Below, in pieces: positions 61,498 to 64,000 of a stretch of DNA of 64,000 bases; position 1 is the stretch's first letter, and every line of letters starts with the position of its first letter. Position numbers and translations under genes: made by a program. Below the pieces are notes generated by a model. That model saw only the letters and a program-made list of their open reading frames with translations, had not been told where the DNA came from and searched no databases. The stretch comes from Palsa-1447 sp964414785 (GTDB lineage Bacteria; Verrucomicrobiota; Verrucomicrobiia; Opitutales; Opitutaceae): positions 74,613 to 138,612 of the forward strand of contig CAYPXZ010000005.1 in assembly GCA_964414785.1 (NCBI GenBank), read 5' to 3'.

Positions 61498-62031
61498 TTA
61501 GCTCTCGATCTCCTTGATCTCCCTGCCGCCCAGCTTTGCCAGGAGCGCGCGGGTGTTCTCGAAGTCGTACCTCTGGTCCGCCTTCTCGATGACGATGAAG
61601 AAGAGGTCGTCGGTGCCCCGCCGGATGTTCTCGTAGTTGAGGACCGGGTGGTAGTGCATCGGCAGGCCGTTCAAAAAGAACATCCCCCCGATGGTCGCGA
61701 AGGCCGTGAAGAGGATCGTCAGCTCGTAGGAGACGGGGAAGGCGAAGAGGGGGCTAAAGAACGGCTTGCCGCCGACCGTGATCGGGTAGTCGAAGCGGTC
61801 CATGAACCAGATCATGGACATGCCGGTGCAAAATCCCGTGATCCCGCCCGCGAGCGAGATCCGGGGCACCCTGCTGCGGCGAACCCCCATCGCCTGGTCC
61901 AGGCCGTGCACCGGGAAGGGCGTGATGCAGTCCCACTTCATGTAGCCGGCGTCGCGCACCTTCTCGGCGGCGTGCATGAGCGCCCCCGGGGTGTCGAAGG
62001 TGGCGATCAGACCGTAGGGTTTTTCAGCCAT
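61498..62031 (-). CDS. actD: Alternative complex III subunit ActD (DUF3341)
   Basis: A 177-residue protein of the DUF3341 family, fixed in alternative complex III operons. It begins with YGLIATFDTPGALMHAAEKVRDAGY, followed by CITPFPVHGLDQAMG, then two membrane helices (about 58-75 and 98-120) and a tail with VIEKADQRYDFENTRALL. ATG at 62031 gives the family's usual size. It has no cofactor site and is a structural subunit. Confidence 0.93.
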   Translation of the reverse strand: MAEKPYGLIATFDTPGALMHAAEKVRDAGYMKWDCITPFPVHGLDQAMGVRRSRVPRISLAGGITGFCTGMSMIWFMDRFDYPITVGGKPFFSPLFAFPVSYELTILFTAFATIGGMFFLNGLPMHYHPVLNYENIRRGTDDLFFIVIEKADQRYDFENTRALLAKLGGREIKEIES

Positions 62032-62042
62032 GGCGGTGTCCT

Positions 62043-63473
<1,431 letters not shown>

Positions 63474-63475
63474 GA

Positions 63476-64000
63476 TCAGGCCTTGGCGGGGTGGTTCTTG
63501 TTCCAGTTCTCCACCCTGCTAAGCGGAAGCTCGGTGTAGTCCGGCATCTTCGGGTTCGGGTTGCGGATCCGTGCCAGGTACGTCGTTCGGGGGCGGATGT
63601 TCAGGTAGCCGAGGAGGGCGTAGTCCTGCTCCCGGGCCTTGGCGAGGGAGACCTCGCTCTGCGGGTCGAGGATGTTGCCGAAGACGATCGCCTCGACCGG
63701 GCACGCCTGCTGGCAGGCGGTGCGGATCGTGCCGTCGGGGACCGCGACGTCCCCGGGATGGCCGGCCTGCGCGGTCTTCACCTTCCACTCGATCTTCCCG
63801 CGCTCGATCCTCTGCACGCAGTACGTGCACTTCTCCATGACGCCGCGCATGCGGATCGTGACCTCCGGGTTCTTCACCATCTGGACGAGTTCCGGCATCC
63901 CCTGGGGCCCCAGGGGCCCCATGTAGAGGCTGTCCAGCTGGCGCATGTTCCAGTCGAAGAAATTGAAGCGGCGCACCTTGTACGGGCAGTTGTTCGCGCA
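63476..64000 (-). CDS. actB: Alternative complex III Fe-S subunit ActB, C-terminal part (runs off window end)
   Basis: The visible 174 residues are the iron-sulfur end of ActB, a large protein with a molybdopterin-oxidoreductase-like part (cofactor-free in this complex) and ferredoxin-like clusters. Cysteine groups are CANNCPYK at the very edge, CTYCVQRIE and CQQACPVEA, each binding part of 4Fe-4S or 3Fe-4S clusters. RRFNFFDWN follows the first group, as in other ActB proteins. Electrons from ActC/ActF quinol sites would pass through here to the cytochromes. Confidence 0.92.
   Translation of the reverse strand, partial: CANNCPYKVRRFNFFDWNMRQLDSLYMGPLGPQGMPELVQMVKNPEVTIRMRGVMEKCTYCVQRIERGKIEWKVKTAQAGHPGDVAVPDGTIRTACQQACPVEAIVFGNILDPQSEVSLAKAREQDYALLGYLNIRPRTTYLARIRNPNPKMPDYTELPLSRVENWNKNHPAKA

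Overview
The window is a 64 kb piece of a high-GC chromosome from a Gram-negative, respiring, polysaccharide-using bacterium. Three features point to Verrucomicrobiota, probably the Opitutales side of the phylum. They are an alternative complex III operon, an RND efflux set and heptose synthesis consistent with an outer membrane, and several plant-polymer hydrolases. This placement is an inference from gene content; no rRNA or marker tree is available. Coding density is very high, many genes start with GTG, short overlaps (ATGA, GTGA, TGATG) are common, and no stretch over 300 bases lacks a gene.

Layout. 1-4 kb: the start of a GH1 beta-glucosidase diverges from a sugar-type ABC ATPase, followed by a sodium/solute symporter with a 71-residue membrane partner. 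4-7.4 kb: a polytopic membrane protein overlaps a TPR protein with a GT9-like domain. 7.4-8.2 kb: a Phd/RelE-type toxin-antitoxin pair and tRNA-Tyr. 8.3-12.1 kb: cardiolipin synthase and a GH74 xyloglucanase-like enzyme. 12.1-19.9 kb (minus strand): a serA-plsY-hom-lysC-thrC-cimA operon that makes serine, threonine and the citramalate precursor of isoleucine, with a phospholipid acyltransferase embedded in it. 20-26 kb: an RND pump, its adaptor and its outer-membrane channel.

26-34.7 kb: an OpgC-like protein, an HD nucleotidase, a dGTPase, the threonine-degrading pair tdh-kbl, cdd, hisS, an HU-type protein, ubiE/menG and an A-type Fe-S carrier. 34.8-37.3 kb: a Ser/Thr kinase directly upstream of rpoN. 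37.4-42.5 kb: a GH106-like hydrolase, tsaD and a C-terminal processing protease. 42.5-47.9 kb: a shortened MidA-like methyltransferase, rpmB, and a minus-strand run of a CysJ-like flavoprotein, fabG, acpP, fabF and a lytic transglycosylase. 47.9-54.5 kb: a glyoxalase-fold protein, a pseudouridine synthase, an SH3-like exported protein, folD, a response regulator-kinase, proC and hldD. 54.5-56.1 kb: a HipBA module.

56.3-64 kb (minus strand, running off the end): actB-C-D-E-F, a 110-residue membrane protein, a CcoN-like subunit, a CcoO-like cytochrome c and a second membrane cytochrome c. All are packed with gaps of 11 nt or less, or overlaps. The most unusual observation is in this operon. The CcoN-like subunit aligns without gaps to the metal-binding segments of cbb3 oxidases, but almost all heme and copper histidines are replaced, while the attached c-type cytochromes look intact. 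This suggests a non-catalytic oxidase-derived module attached to alternative complex III. Two toxin-antitoxin modules (7.4-8.0 and 54.5-56.1 kb) are the clearest signs of accessory DNA; no insertion sequence, prophage or CRISPR array was seen.
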